From an uncultured Pelagibacteraceae bacterium (GTDB lineage: Bacteria; Pseudomonadota; Alphaproteobacteria; Pelagibacterales; Pelagibacteraceae), in the NCBI GenBank assembly GCA_902596515.1, contig CACJUF010000004.1, positions 18,481 to 82,480 on the forward strand: 64,000 nt of DNA. The letters are read 5' to 3'. The notes beneath the pieces were generated by a model. The model saw only the letters and a program-made list of their open reading frames with translations, was not told the DNA's origin and did not search any database. A program made the position numbers and the translations under genes. Shown here piece after piece: positions 35,682 to 44,112 of the stretch (its first letter is position 1; each line of letters opens with the position of its first letter).

Positions 35682-36817
35682 TTAAAAGTTGTAATTATTT
35701 TAGGAATATAATTTTTAAAATTAAAAAAACCTTTATTACAATACTGCCATGAATATTGATCGAGTTTTCTATATAAAAAATCTATTTTTAAATTATTTAA
35801 ATTTAAATAATCCAGGTTTTCACCGACTGTTGGATATAACGCTATAATTTTTTCGTTTATATTTTTAATCTCACTTATGTCTACCACTTCACAAGTGATA
35901 GAATTATTTTCTAATCTTTGTTTTTGATCATCTACTAAAAGAGCTTTAAATTTAATAACTTTTTCACTTAGTTTGATAGATCTATTTTCATTTTTATTTG
36001 AAATTATGTAAATTTTTTTAAATTTATGATTTTGAAAATCTGTGGTTTCAAATGATAAACTATTTTCAAAAATAAAAAGATTTTCATCATCTATATTTTT
36101 ATTGCTAAAATCTTGTTTAACTATTGAGTAAGTTTTTTCAGAAACTTTTGGAGGAGCGTTTTCGTTTAATTTAATACTATTAAATCTATTATTAGTGAAT
36201 TTTTTAATATTCCACTCGCTCGCTAAATAGTGTTTTCCTTGTGTTTGAATTCCAGCTACCCATCTCCAACCAAGAGTATTAGATGCAGAGTCACCATCGT
36301 AAAGATGTTGCATAAAAAATTCTGCTCCTAATTGCCAGGGTAATTCTAATGTAAAAATCCAAATACTAGCAAACCACATTCTAGTATGATTATGTAAATA
36401 ATTATTTTTTTTAAGCTCTGTTACCCAAAAATTAAAACATTCAATATTGGTTTTTCCATCTATTGCATTTTTGTAATTTTGGTTATCTTTATATTCTTCT
36501 CGAATTTTATTTAACTCAACTAAGTAATCTGTCCAAACGTTTGGTCGTAATTCTAACCAACCCTTCCAATATGTTCGCCACAAAACTTCTTGAATGAATT
36601 TTTCATTTTTTGAAAAAGAAAACTTGCTAAGTGATTTTTCAATAACTTCTTTCTCGCTGATAACTCCATGAGTAATATATGGAGATAAACCAGATATATT
36701 TGTTCTCTTTTCCGGACCAAAATCAAAATTTCTTAGTTTGGAATATTCAGAAAGATTTTTTTCTACAAAATTATTTAATCTATTTAAGGCCGCAGCCTTT
36801 GAGGCTTCAAATTTCAT
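35678..36817 (-). CDS. photolyase/cryptochrome FAD-domain protein with swapped domain order
   Basis: 379 residues. The N-terminal about 215 residues are the photolyase FAD-binding helical domain: TNISGLSPYITHGVIS, VLWRTYWKGWLELRP, YLHNHTRMWFASIWIFTLELPWQLGAEFF and DGDSASNTLGWRWVAGIQTQGKHYLAS. The usual N-terminal alpha/beta antenna domain is missing from its normal place. The C-terminal about 150 residues (KKIYIISNKN, KALLVDDQ, NEKIIALYPTVGENLDYL, WQYCNKGFFNFKNYIPKI) look like a short alpha/beta domain, as if the order were permuted. I recall alphaproteobacterial homologues of this layout. DNA repair or light sensing inferred. Confidence 0.85.
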   Translation of the reverse strand: MKFEASKAAALNRLNNFVEKNLSEYSKLRNFDFGPEKRTNISGLSPYITHGVISEKEVIEKSLSKFSFSKNEKFIQEVLWRTYWKGWLELRPNVWTDYLVELNKIREEYKDNQNYKNAIDGKTNIECFNFWVTELKKNNYLHNHTRMWFASIWIFTLELPWQLGAEFFMQHLYDGDSASNTLGWRWVAGIQTQGKHYLASEWNIKKFTNNRFNSIKLNENAPPKVSEKTYSIVKQDFSNKNIDDENLFIFENSLSFETTDFQNHKFKKIYIISNKNENRSIKLSEKVIKFKALLVDDQKQRLENNSITCEVVDISEIKNINEKIIALYPTVGENLDYLNLNNLKIDFLYRKLDQYSWQYCNKGFFNFKNYIPKIITTFN

Positions 36818-36823
36818 TTTGAT

Positions 36824-37204
36824 TTATTTTGATTTTTTTTTCTTTAAACCAAGCTTGTCGCTATGTCTTAATCTTAAAATAACAATTGCACCAGCAATTA
36901 GAACAATTGCAATAGCTTCATAAACTAATGCTGTTGGATCCATTTCCTTACCTTGAAGAATAATAAATCGTGCTAAAGCAGTAATTGCAATTAACAAAGG
37001 AAGGGTAATACTAATTGATTGTTGGTTCCAAAAAACTCTTACCATTGCTAGCACTTCTAGGTAAAGAAACATTAATAATAAATCAGCTAAAGTTACCGAT
37101 CTATTCTCAAACATTTTGTACATCTCTATACCGACTGCAATAACTGTGCTTATTAAAATGATAACCATTAAAATAAGCTGTAAATTTTTTGCTATTTTTT
37201 CCAT
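36824..37204 (-). CDS. PsiE-like membrane protein
   Basis: 126 residues with four hydrophobic helices. The segment LADLLLMFLYLEVLAMVRVFW and the later helix with ARFIILQGKEMDP match the phosphate-starvation-inducible PsiE family. Function is unknown even in E. coli. It is preceded (1-base overlap) by another membrane protein gene and followed by the photolyase-like gene 6 bases on; these three form a likely operon. No Pho box is identifiable. Confidence 0.82.
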   Translation of the reverse strand: MEKIAKNLQLILMVIILISTVIAVGIEMYKMFENRSVTLADLLLMFLYLEVLAMVRVFWNQQSISITLPLLIAITALARFIILQGKEMDPTALVYEAIAIVLIAGAIVILRLRHSDKLGLKKKKSK

Positions 37205-37662
37205 TATTTATCTTTACTAAAAGGCAACCATTTTTCAAATACTGATTTTGAAGAACCTTCATAAGGAATTGAATAAGAATATGGATTCGGACTTGTTAAT
37301 ACTTCAATACCTTTTGAAAAAACAAATATAAATACAATCACAAAAACAAGAACCATTATTTTAAAAGGGTCAAAATTTTTTGTTTTAAAAACACTAGCTG
37401 AATTTTCTTCTGCTCTATGAAAATGTTTAAAGGTCATATACACGGCAAAGATTAAACCAATGTGAGCTAAAAAAAGACCAGTCCAACCAAAAACAAAAGT
37501 TGTGTAAGAAAAAACATATAAACTAAAAACTGTGGTCCATATAAAGCTTAAAACTAATAAAATTTGCAACCTAACAGTTTTAGGAAGAGATCGGAGATCA
37601 TTTTTACTGTCATCAAACAAAATGTTTGCAGTATCTCTCATCCAATTTTTAAGTGATTCCAT
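37204..37662 (-). CDS. three-helix membrane protein, unknown
   Basis: 152 residues; hydrophobic helices at about 31-52, 56-80 and 99-120, then a periplasm-type tail ending in FEKWLPFSKDK. The N-terminal 30 residues are charged (MRDTANILFDDSKNDLRSLPKTVR). No family recognised. It heads the minus-strand set with the PsiE-like and photolyase-like genes, 57 bases after argG. Overlapping start/stop arrangement supports reality. Confidence 0.7.
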   Translation of the reverse strand: MESLKNWMRDTANILFDDSKNDLRSLPKTVRLQILLVLSFIWTTVFSLYVFSYTTFVFGWTGLFLAHIGLIFAVYMTFKHFHRAEENSASVFKTKNFDPFKIMVLVFVIVFIFVFSKGIEVLTSPNPYSYSIPYEGSSKSVFEKWLPFSKDK

Positions 37663-37719
37663 AATTCTAAGATATAGCTAAAAATAAATTTAACAAACTA
37701 TAAATTGTCCTAAAACTTA

Positions 37720-38907
37720 TTAATATCTCAGTTTTTTCTTGTGATAATTAATAAATCTTTCAACATTAGATTTATTAAATGTTTTATTTTCTTCAAAAGA
37801 AACTTTTTTCATTGAGTATGCATTACTTTTTGTAATTCTAGATTGAATAGTAATATTCCCTTTGTATAGTTTAAGTTTTACTGACCCATTCACCTTATTT
37901 CTTTTTTGATCAATAATTTTTTGTAATTTAAATCTCTCTTTTGAATACCAATAACCATTATAAATCAGTTCGGCATATCTTGGCATAATCAAATCTTTTT
38001 TGTGCATTGTTTCTTTATCCAATGTCACTGACTCAATAGCTCTATGGGCATGAATCAAAAGTGTTCCGCCCGGTGTTTCATAAACTCCTCTTGATTTAAT
38101 TCCAAGAAATCTATTTTCAACGAGGTCAACTCTTCCTATGCCATTTTTTCCAGCAATAAAATTTAATTTGGTAAGAACGTTTTCAGGATTTAATTTTTTT
38201 CCATTTATTCCAACAGGGTCACCATTTTTAAAATTAATTGAAATAAAAGTTGGTTTATTCGGTGCTTTTTCAGGGGAAGTTGTTCTTTGGAAAATAAATT
38301 CTGGAGCTGAATTTTTTGGGTTCTCTAAAATTTTACCCTCAGTTGAGGTATGAAATAAATTATCGTCAACAGAAAAAGGGGGTGCACCTTTTTTATCTTT
38401 GGGGATAGGTATCTTATGTTTTTTTGCATAATTAATTAAATCGCTTCTAGATTTTAATTTCCAAATTCTCCAGGGTGCAACAATTTTTATCTTTGGGCCA
38501 AAATAGTGATAACCTAACTCAAATCTGACCTGATCATTACCTTTTCCAGTTGCTCCATGAGATACTGCGTATGCCTTAAATTTTTTTGCTACTCTTATCT
38601 GGTCTTTTGCGATTAATGGTCTTGCTATAGAAGTTCCTAATAAATAAACTCCCTCATAAATCGCATTACCTCGTATCATTGGAAAAACGTAATCTTTTAC
38701 GAAAAGATTTTTTAAATCTTTAATTATGATCTTTTTAACACCAAATTTTTTAGCATTATTGATTATTTTTTTTCGATCTATCTCTTGCCCTATATCAGCT
38801 GTGTAACAAATGACTTCTGCGTTATAATTTTCTTGAAGCCATTTTAGAATTATAGATGTATCTAAGCCACCAGAATAAGCTAAGACAATTCTTTTTTTTG
38901 ATTTCAT
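37720..38907 (-). CDS. argG: argininosuccinate synthase
   Basis: ATP-dependent joining of citrulline and aspartate in arginine synthesis. The 395-residue enzyme has the N-type pyrophosphatase loop VLAYSGGLDTSIIL near residue 8-21, then AVSHGATGKGNDQVRFELGYH and the late GRVDLVENRFLGIKSRGVYETPGGT. Length and motifs are normal. It lies 3 bases downstream of the ialB-like gene. argH is not in the window. Confidence 0.98.
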   Translation of the reverse strand: MKSKKRIVLAYSGGLDTSIILKWLQENYNAEVICYTADIGQEIDRKKIINNAKKFGVKKIIIKDLKNLFVKDYVFPMIRGNAIYEGVYLLGTSIARPLIAKDQIRVAKKFKAYAVSHGATGKGNDQVRFELGYHYFGPKIKIVAPWRIWKLKSRSDLINYAKKHKIPIPKDKKGAPPFSVDDNLFHTSTEGKILENPKNSAPEFIFQRTTSPEKAPNKPTFISINFKNGDPVGINGKKLNPENVLTKLNFIAGKNGIGRVDLVENRFLGIKSRGVYETPGGTLLIHAHRAIESVTLDKETMHKKDLIMPRYAELIYNGYWYSKERFKLQKIIDQKRNKVNGSVKLKLYKGNITIQSRITKSNAYSMKKVSFEENKTFNKSNVERFINYHKKKLRY

Positions 38908-38910
38908 TAA

Positions 38911-39417
38911 TTAACTGCAAGCTTTTTTTGCAGAATTGTAGGCCTTTGTGAATCCTAATAATGAATAATGATCTATGGTTTGTGAACCTTTTTCATTGTA
39001 ACCAGTAACCATAATTCTTGATCCTTTTTTCATAACTTTAACCATTATGTTTTCTTTTTTATTACTCGTCATCCAAGCAAAACCCTGTTGTTTAATATCA
39101 AATTTAAATTTGTTATTTCCTGAAGTTGCTAAAACAGTATTATTTTTGTTAAATTCATATCCAGCAGTTGCACTTATCTCGTTAGAAATTTTTTCATTCG
39201 GTCTGAAAGTAACAAATAATCTAGCATCTCTTTTATTTGTTTTTGGTGCTTGTAAAACAGGGGTAGATTGAGCAAAACAAACTTTACCAGAACTTTCTTG
39301 GATTACTAATGTTTCCCAATCTTTGAACTTACCAACTTTTTTTATATCAGCTAAACTAAATGTAATTGGAATGATTAAAAATAAAAATGTAAAGATAAAT
39401 TTTTTAATTATGGACAT
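38911..39417 (-). CDS. IalB-like (invasion-associated locus B) periplasmic protein
   Basis: 168 residues, signal peptide about 1-23 (ITFSLADIKK). The pattern KDWETLVIQESSGKVCFAQSTP, LFVTFRPNEKISNEISATAGYEF and a final YNSAKKACS with a Cys pair is that of the IalB family. Despite the name it is common in free-living alphaproteobacteria, where its role is unclear. It overlaps the upstream aldo/keto reductase gene by 10 bases and is followed directly by argG. Confidence 0.88.
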   Translation of the reverse strand: MSIIKKFIFTFLFLIIPITFSLADIKKVGKFKDWETLVIQESSGKVCFAQSTPVLQAPKTNKRDARLFVTFRPNEKISNEISATAGYEFNKNNTVLATSGNNKFKFDIKQQGFAWMTSNKKENIMVKVMKKGSRIMVTGYNEKGSQTIDHYSLLGFTKAYNSAKKACS

Positions 39418-40448
39418 GGATTAGGGTATTTCTTTTGAATTTTATTAATATCATTTATTATATCACTGTTTAAATTTACATTTACACTTTCTATGTTTGT
39501 TTTCAACTGTTCCATTGTCGTTGCCCCAATGATAACACTAGTTGTGAAATGTTGAATTTCACAGAATTTTAGAGACATTTGAGTAAAATCTAAATTATAT
39601 TTTTTTGAAATTTTGTAGTATTCATCAATGGCTTTTTGACCATTTTCATTTTTATATCTGTTAAAATTTTTAAATAATTGCATTCTCGATTTTGTAGGTA
39701 ATTTATTATTTCTATATTTTCCTGTTAAATATCCAAACGCCAAAGGAGAGTAAGCTAATAATCCGCTTTGCTCCCTAATGGAAATTTCGGCTAAACCAAC
39801 CTCATACGTTCGATTTAGTAAGTTGTAAGGATTTTGGACTGACATCATTTTTGGAAGCCCTTTCATCTTTGAGAGTTCAAGAAATTTTGATAAACCCCAA
39901 GCAGTTTCATTGGACAAACCTACATATCTAATTTTTCCTTGTTCAATAAATTTTTTTAAACTTTCTAAAATTTCTTCAAAAGGTGTCCAATCTTTATCAT
40001 TTTCGTCATGCTCATAACCGTAGTCACCAAAAAAATTTGTGCTTCTTTCAGGCCAGTGAAGTTGATATAAATCAATATAGTCTGTCTTTAATCTCTTTAA
40101 ACTTTCATCTAATGCTTCTTTAATTTTTTTTTTACCAAAACTATTTCCACCACCTCTAATATATTTGTTCGACGTACTTCCACAAACTTTAGTGGCAAGA
40201 ACAATATCATTCCTTTTTTTTGTTTTTTGAAACCAATTACCAATTATTTTTTCAGTTTCTCCATAGGTTTCTTCTCTCATTGGAATTGAATATATTTCAG
40301 CTGTATCCCAAAAATTTACTCCTTGGCTCAAAGCAAAATCCATTTGTTCAAAACCCTCTTTCTCTGAATTTTGTTCACCCCAGGTCATTGTACCGAGACA
40401 AATTGTACTTACATCTAGATCAGTATTTCCTAATTTTTTGTAATTCAT
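39408..40448 (-). CDS. aldo/keto reductase, Tas-like
   Basis: 346-residue NADP(H)-dependent oxidoreductase, a TIM barrel. It shows YKKLGNTDLDVSTICLGTMTWG, FWDTAEIYSIP with the catalytic Asp/Tyr, DYIDLYQLHWPERST with the His, and the cofactor end VIIGATTMEQLKTNIES. The long insert after the first third (KVCGSTSNKYIRGGGN) is typical of the E. coli Tas group. Substrate unknown. It is divergent from the BI-1 gene with a 78-base spacer and overlaps ialB by 10 bases. Confidence 0.92.
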   Translation of the reverse strand: MNYKKLGNTDLDVSTICLGTMTWGEQNSEKEGFEQMDFALSQGVNFWDTAEIYSIPMREETYGETEKIIGNWFQKTKKRNDIVLATKVCGSTSNKYIRGGGNSFGKKKIKEALDESLKRLKTDYIDLYQLHWPERSTNFFGDYGYEHDENDKDWTPFEEILESLKKFIEQGKIRYVGLSNETAWGLSKFLELSKMKGLPKMMSVQNPYNLLNRTYEVGLAEISIREQSGLLAYSPLAFGYLTGKYRNNKLPTKSRMQLFKNFNRYKNENGQKAIDEYYKISKKYNLDFTQMSLKFCEIQHFTTSVIIGATTMEQLKTNIESVNVNLNSDIINDINKIQKKYPNPCP

Positions 40449-40526
40449 TAGTATTTTACAATATTAGTCATTTATTGTTTTTTTTGATATCTTGAATAAT
40501 TAATAAAAGATTATATATGTTACTGC

Positions 40527-41291
40527 ATGGAATTTAATAAAAAAGGTATTCTAGGAAGAGCAAAAGAGGCTGCACAACAATCAACAGCAGTAACAGATGA
40601 AGGCTTAAGAGCCTACATGTTAAAAGTATATAACTACATGGCAACGGGAATCCTTATGACAGGGATAATTGCCCTTATAACTTTCAAAATGTCTGTTGTA
40701 ACCGATAGCTCAGGATCTATAGTTGGACTAACTCAAGTGGGTAACGCGATCTATATGTCTGGGCTAAAATGGCTAGTAATGTTAGCTCCGCTTGGAATCG
40801 TATTTTACATGAGCTTTGGTATAAATAAAATGAGTGCAGCTAAAGCGCAAACAACTTTTTGGATTTTTGCTGCATTAATGGGTCTGTCTCTTTCGTCAAT
40901 TTTATTAGTTTATACTGGCATGAGTATCACAAGAGTATTTTTCATTTGTTCTGCAACATTCGGAGCTATGAGCATATATGGATATACAACAAAAAGAGAC
41001 CTAACAAAATTAGGATCTTTTTTAATGATGGGTTTAATTGGTATCATTATCGCATCAATAGTTAATATATTTATGAAGTCTTCAATGATGTATTTCGTAA
41101 TTTCTATTTTAGGTGTTTTAATCTTTGTAGGACTTACTGCTTACGACACACAAAAAATCAAAAACATGTATGCGGCTAGTGACACGGGTGAATTAATGGG
41201 CAAAAAAGCTGTAATGGGTGCATTAACGCTTTATTTAGACTTTATTAATTTATTTATCATGTTGCTTAGACTTTTTGGTCAAAGAAGATAA
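40527..41291 (+). CDS. Bax inhibitor-1 / YccA-YbhL family membrane protein
   Basis: 254 residues with seven hydrophobic helices. It has the N-terminal VTDEGLRAYMLKVYNYMATGILMTG and the family signature GLTAYDTQKIKNMY. The end, AVMGALTLYLDFINLFIMLLRLFG, is also diagnostic. Bacterial members such as YetJ act as pH-sensitive Ca2+ leak channels or interact with membrane proteases. No ybhL-type leader RNA is visible upstream. It ends 1 base from the convergent DUF2794 gene. Confidence 0.94.
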   Translation: MEFNKKGILGRAKEAAQQSTAVTDEGLRAYMLKVYNYMATGILMTGIIALITFKMSVVTDSSGSIVGLTQVGNAIYMSGLKWLVMLAPLGIVFYMSFGINKMSAAKAQTTFWIFAALMGLSLSSILLVYTGMSITRVFFICSATFGAMSIYGYTTKRDLTKLGSFLMMGLIGIIIASIVNIFMKSSMMYFVISILGVLIFVGLTAYDTQKIKNMYAASDTGELMGKKAVMGALTLYLDFINLFIMLLRLFGQRR

Positions 41292-41292
41292 T

Positions 41293-41634
41293 TTAAAGTT
41301 TTTTCCAATTAATATTTTTCAATAGATTATTTAAATCAGACGAATTTCTAAATATTTTTCCATTTGCATCGGTAATTAAATATTTAAGATTTTTATTTTT
41401 TGGCTTAAAATTTTTGCAAATCTTATACAGAGCATTTTCTGTAGTATTTTTAAAAACACTAAAACCAACTTGTTTGCTTGAAATATTAAGTCCATAGTCT
41501 TTCCATGATCCTTCAGAAACCATTTTAGCGTATAAATCTAAAATAATTTTCAACTCATCTTTTTCAAAAAAATGTTTTTCTTCAACATTCTTTTTATTAA
41601 CATTATTGATTATTAGACGTAGATTATTATTCAT
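41293..41634 (-). CDS. DUF2794 protein
   Basis: 113 residues, soluble. FFEKDELKIILDLYAKMVSEGSWKDYGLN followed by VGFSVFKNTTENALYKICK is the DUF2794 pattern, a family restricted to alphaproteobacteria and of unknown role. It overlaps the yciB-like gene by 8 bases. Confidence 0.85.
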   Translation of the reverse strand: MNNNLRLIINNVNKKNVEEKHFFEKDELKIILDLYAKMVSEGSWKDYGLNISSKQVGFSVFKNTTENALYKICKNFKPKNKNLKYLITDANGKIFRNSSDLNNLLKNINWKKL

Positions 41635-42184
41635 TTGTTTTATACTTATTTATTAAACCTATTTGAAAAGCAGTGAATATAAATGTAATTGGTAATAGTC
41701 CCCATACTTTAAAATTCACCCAAAATTCTTCAGATTGAGTTCGCCAAACTATTTCGTTTAGAATTGCTAGACCAAAAAAGAAATATATCCATCTTTTATT
41801 TAATATCTCCCATCCTTCATCAGTGAGTGAGACAGAGTTACCCATTAATTTTTTTAAAACAGGTTCATTTGTAAAGTACCTTCCAAATATCAGAGCGAAT
41901 GCAAAGAGAATATTTATAATTGTTGGTTTGACATAGATAAAAACTGGATTATCAAAGTAAATTGTTAAGCCTCCAAATAAAGTAATTAAAACTCCACTTA
42001 ACAAAGGAATCTTCGGTATTTTTTTTTCTAAAAACCAAACAATAGCTAATGCAATTATTGTCGCAATAATAAATGGGGGAATTGCAATTTTTAAGTCTTT
42101 TCCACTATCGTAGTAGTAGTAAAAAAAAATTACTAGAGGTCCAAAATCTGTTAAAAACTTTAAAAAAGATTTGTTCACAGGCAA
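41627..42184 (-). CDS. yciB: intracellular septation protein A family (YciB/IspZ)
   Basis: 185 residues with five or six membrane helices. FLTDFGPLVIFFYYYY at the start, then PKIPLLSGVLITLFGGLTIYFDNPVFIYVKPTIIN and LNEIVWRTQSEEFWVNFKVWG match YciB/IspZ. The family links to cell division and envelope synthesis. It is divergent from hspQ with 82 bases between starts. Confidence 0.93.
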   Translation of the reverse strand: MPVNKSFLKFLTDFGPLVIFFYYYYDSGKDLKIAIPPFIIATIIALAIVWFLEKKIPKIPLLSGVLITLFGGLTIYFDNPVFIYVKPTIINILFAFALIFGRYFTNEPVLKKLMGNSVSLTDEGWEILNKRWIYFFFGLAILNEIVWRTQSEEFWVNFKVWGLLPITFIFTAFQIGLINKYKTNE

Positions 42185-42266
42185 GATATTAACATAAATA
42201 ATATTTTCATAGAAACCTTTAATTTTTCTTATTGATTTTTGTTTTTAAATACCCATACTTAACATA

Positions 42267-42587
42267 ATGGCAATTCAAAAAGCTAAATTTTCAATTGGAG
42301 ATATAGTGAAACATAAACACTTCGACTTTAGAGGTGTAATTTATGATGTTGATTTTGAATTTAATAATTCAGAAGAATGGTATCAATCGATACCAAAAAA
42401 TGTAAGACCAAGAAAAGATCAGCCTTTTTATCATCTGTTAGCTGAAAATGATGAAATCACATACGAGGCATACGTTTCCGAGCAAAATCTTCTTGTTGAT
42501 GACTCAGATGAACCAATTAAACATCCTTTAATTGAGGAAATTTTCTCTGGAAAAAAGGGATCTAGCTATTTCAAGCTATCAAATTAA
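42267..42587 (+). CDS. hspQ: heat shock protein HspQ (YccV-like)
   Basis: 106 residues: AKFSIGDIVKHKHFDFRGVIYDVDFEF, then PFYHLLAENDEITYEAYVSEQNL and the final DEPIKHPLIEEIF are diagnostic of HspQ. In E. coli the protein is a heat-shock-induced specificity factor for Lon and binds hemimethylated DNA. The downstream intergenic region carries an unusual inverted repeat described separately. Confidence 0.94.
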   Translation: MAIQKAKFSIGDIVKHKHFDFRGVIYDVDFEFNNSEEWYQSIPKNVRPRKDQPFYHLLAENDEITYEAYVSEQNLLVDDSDEPIKHPLIEEIFSGKKGSSYFKLSN

Positions 42588-42641
42588 ATAAATCACTTTT
42601 TTAACACATTTAGCTCAAACCTTTGACACAGCAATTTGCTT

Positions 42642-42731
42642 TTATGAGGCTAATTCTGATCAAGGGTGCTACTTATTTACCCTTCGTTATTATCTCCCTC
42701 TGGCATTCTTGATCAGGCAGTTTTTTCATAA
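42642..42731 (+). ncRNA. candidate structured RNA or terminator/attenuator between hspQ and ccmC
   Basis: The intergenic stretch contains a perfect 9-base-pair inverted repeat, CTGATCAAG (42656-42664) with CTTGATCAG (42708-42716), followed after GCAG by T6 (42721-42726). An outer pair, TTATGA (42642-42647) with TCATAA (42726-42731), could extend it. Inside, AAGGGT (42662-42667) can pair with ACCCTT (42679-42684), which excludes part of the large stem. It may be a large terminator of hspQ, a leader of ccmC or a small RNA. TTGACA at 42623-42628 could be a -35 box, but no good -10 follows. Confidence 0.45.
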
Positions 42732-42748
42732 TAAATATTATCTCATAT

Positions 42749-43456
42749 ATGTTTAAATATTTCGAACCGAATAAAATTTTTGCAATAACATCGAAAGCTC
42801 CTAAGTATGTATTATTTTTATTTATTGTCATTCTTTCAATAGGATTAACAGAGGCGTTAATATTATCTCCTGAGGATTATAAGCAAAGTCACTCCGTCAG
42901 AATAATGTATGTTCATGTTCCAGCAGCTTGGATTTCGCTTGGAATTTTTTCAGCTATTACTTTTTTATCTATAGTTGGATATATTTTTAAAATAAGAAAT
43001 TTTTTTTTAATCGCAAAAAGTTTGGCACCATCTGGGTTGGTGTTTAATATAATTGCTCTAGTTACTGGTTCCATATGGGGCAAACCCACATGGGGAACTT
43101 GGTGGGCTTGGGACGCAAGAATAACTTCAATGTTAATACTAGCACTGTTTTACATAATGTATCTTGTTGCATGGAGAATTTTTGAAGATAATGACAAAGC
43201 ATTTAAAGTCACGTCAATTATCACAATTTTGGGAATTATTAATGTTCCTATAATTAAGTATTCAGTAGATTGGTGGAATACATTGCATCAACCAGCTTCA
43301 ATCAACATACTCTCGAAGTCTTCAATTCACATATCAATGCTGTTTCCATTAATGACAATGACTGCGGCATTTGCCCTATTTTCTCTACTGATTTTTTTAA
43401 TGAAATATAATACAGAACTGATAAAAATTAAGAATAAAGGGTTAGATAGATTATGA
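42749..43456 (+). CDS. ccmC: heme exporter subunit CcmC
   Basis: Inner-membrane protein that loads heme on CcmE in system I cytochrome c maturation. 235 residues, six helices. The tryptophan-rich heme motif is GKPTWGTWWAWDARITS, with flanking His in MYVHVPAAW and the later NTLHQPASI. It starts a six-gene ccm run and overlaps ccmD by 4 bases. CcmA and CcmB, its usual ABC partners, are not adjacent. Confidence 0.97.
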   Translation: MFKYFEPNKIFAITSKAPKYVLFLFIVILSIGLTEALILSPEDYKQSHSVRIMYVHVPAAWISLGIFSAITFLSIVGYIFKIRNFFLIAKSLAPSGLVFNIIALVTGSIWGKPTWGTWWAWDARITSMLILALFYIMYLVAWRIFEDNDKAFKVTSIITILGIINVPIIKYSVDWWNTLHQPASINILSKSSIHISMLFPLMTMTAAFALFSLLIFLMKYNTELIKIKNKGLDRL

Positions 43457-43680
43457 TTGAAAATTTATTTTTTATGAATGGATATGGACTGTATGTTTGG
43501 TCAGCATTTTCATTTACTTTAGTAAGTTTTTTGACACTTTTTTTGATTATCAAAATTCAATACAAAAAAGAAAAAAATAAATTTATAGCAAAATTTGGAT
43601 CTTTAAATTCTGAGAGAGCAGCTTTTGCAAGATCTCAAAGTATAAACAAAGAAATTTTGTCAAATACTTCAAACATTTAA
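43453..43680 (+). CDS. ccmD: CcmD-like heme exporter small protein
   Basis: 75 residues with one membrane helix. MNGYGLYVWSAFSFTLVSF matches the start of CcmD, followed by a charged helix (KIQYKKEKNKF). CcmD stabilises the CcmABC-CcmE complex. The C-terminal extension (SERAAFARSQSINKE) makes it longer than many CcmD proteins. Position between ccmC and ccmE makes the assignment solid. Confidence 0.85.
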   Translation: MIENLFFMNGYGLYVWSAFSFTLVSFLTLFLIIKIQYKKEKNKFIAKFGSLNSERAAFARSQSINKEILSNTSNI

Positions 43681-43690
43681 CTTTTGAAAC

Positions 43691-44110
43691 ATGTATGGGC
43701 GAAAAGTTAAATTAAGATTTTTTTTTATATTATTAATAATAACAACCTTAGCGTTATCAGTCTTTTTATTAATCAAGTCCTTAGAGGAAAACGTTATTTT
43801 TTTTAAGTCTCCAACAGAAATTAAAACTTTAAGTGAAATTGGTAAAAAGAAAATTAGAATAGGTGGAATGGTTAAAAAAGATTCCATAACTATGATTTCA
43901 AAAGAAATTAAATTTATTGTTACCGATTTTAAAAACGAGATAAATGTTGTTTATTCTGGGGTCGTACCGAATCTTTTTGCTGAAGAGAAGGGTGTTGTTG
44001 CTGAGGGATATTTAAAAGATAAAAATTTTTTTTTAGCTACAAAAATTTTGGCTAAACATGATGAAAATTATATGCCACCTGAAGTAAAGGCTGCATTAGA
44101 GGAGAAATAA
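43691..44110 (+). CDS. ccmE: cytochrome c-type biogenesis heme chaperone CcmE
   Basis: Periplasmic heme chaperone anchored by one N-terminal helix. 139 residues. [13 protein letters not shown] and [24 protein letters not shown] form the OB fold. The covalent heme ligand is His123 in AKHDENYMP, with Tyr127. It starts 10 bases after the ccmD stop and ends 2 bases before ccmF. Confidence 0.97.
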   Translation: MYGRKVKLRFFFILLIITTLALSVFLLIKSLEENVIFFKSPTEIKTLSEIGKKKIRIGGMVKKDSITMISKEIKFIVTDFKNEINVVYSGVVPNLFAEEKGVVAEGYLKDKNFFLATKILAKHDENYMPPEVKAALEEK

Positions 44111-44112
44111 AT

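Noticed and set aside
40449..40526. ybhL-type leader RNA before the BI-1 family gene
   Set aside because: The 78-base spacer is only A/T with no stable stem.
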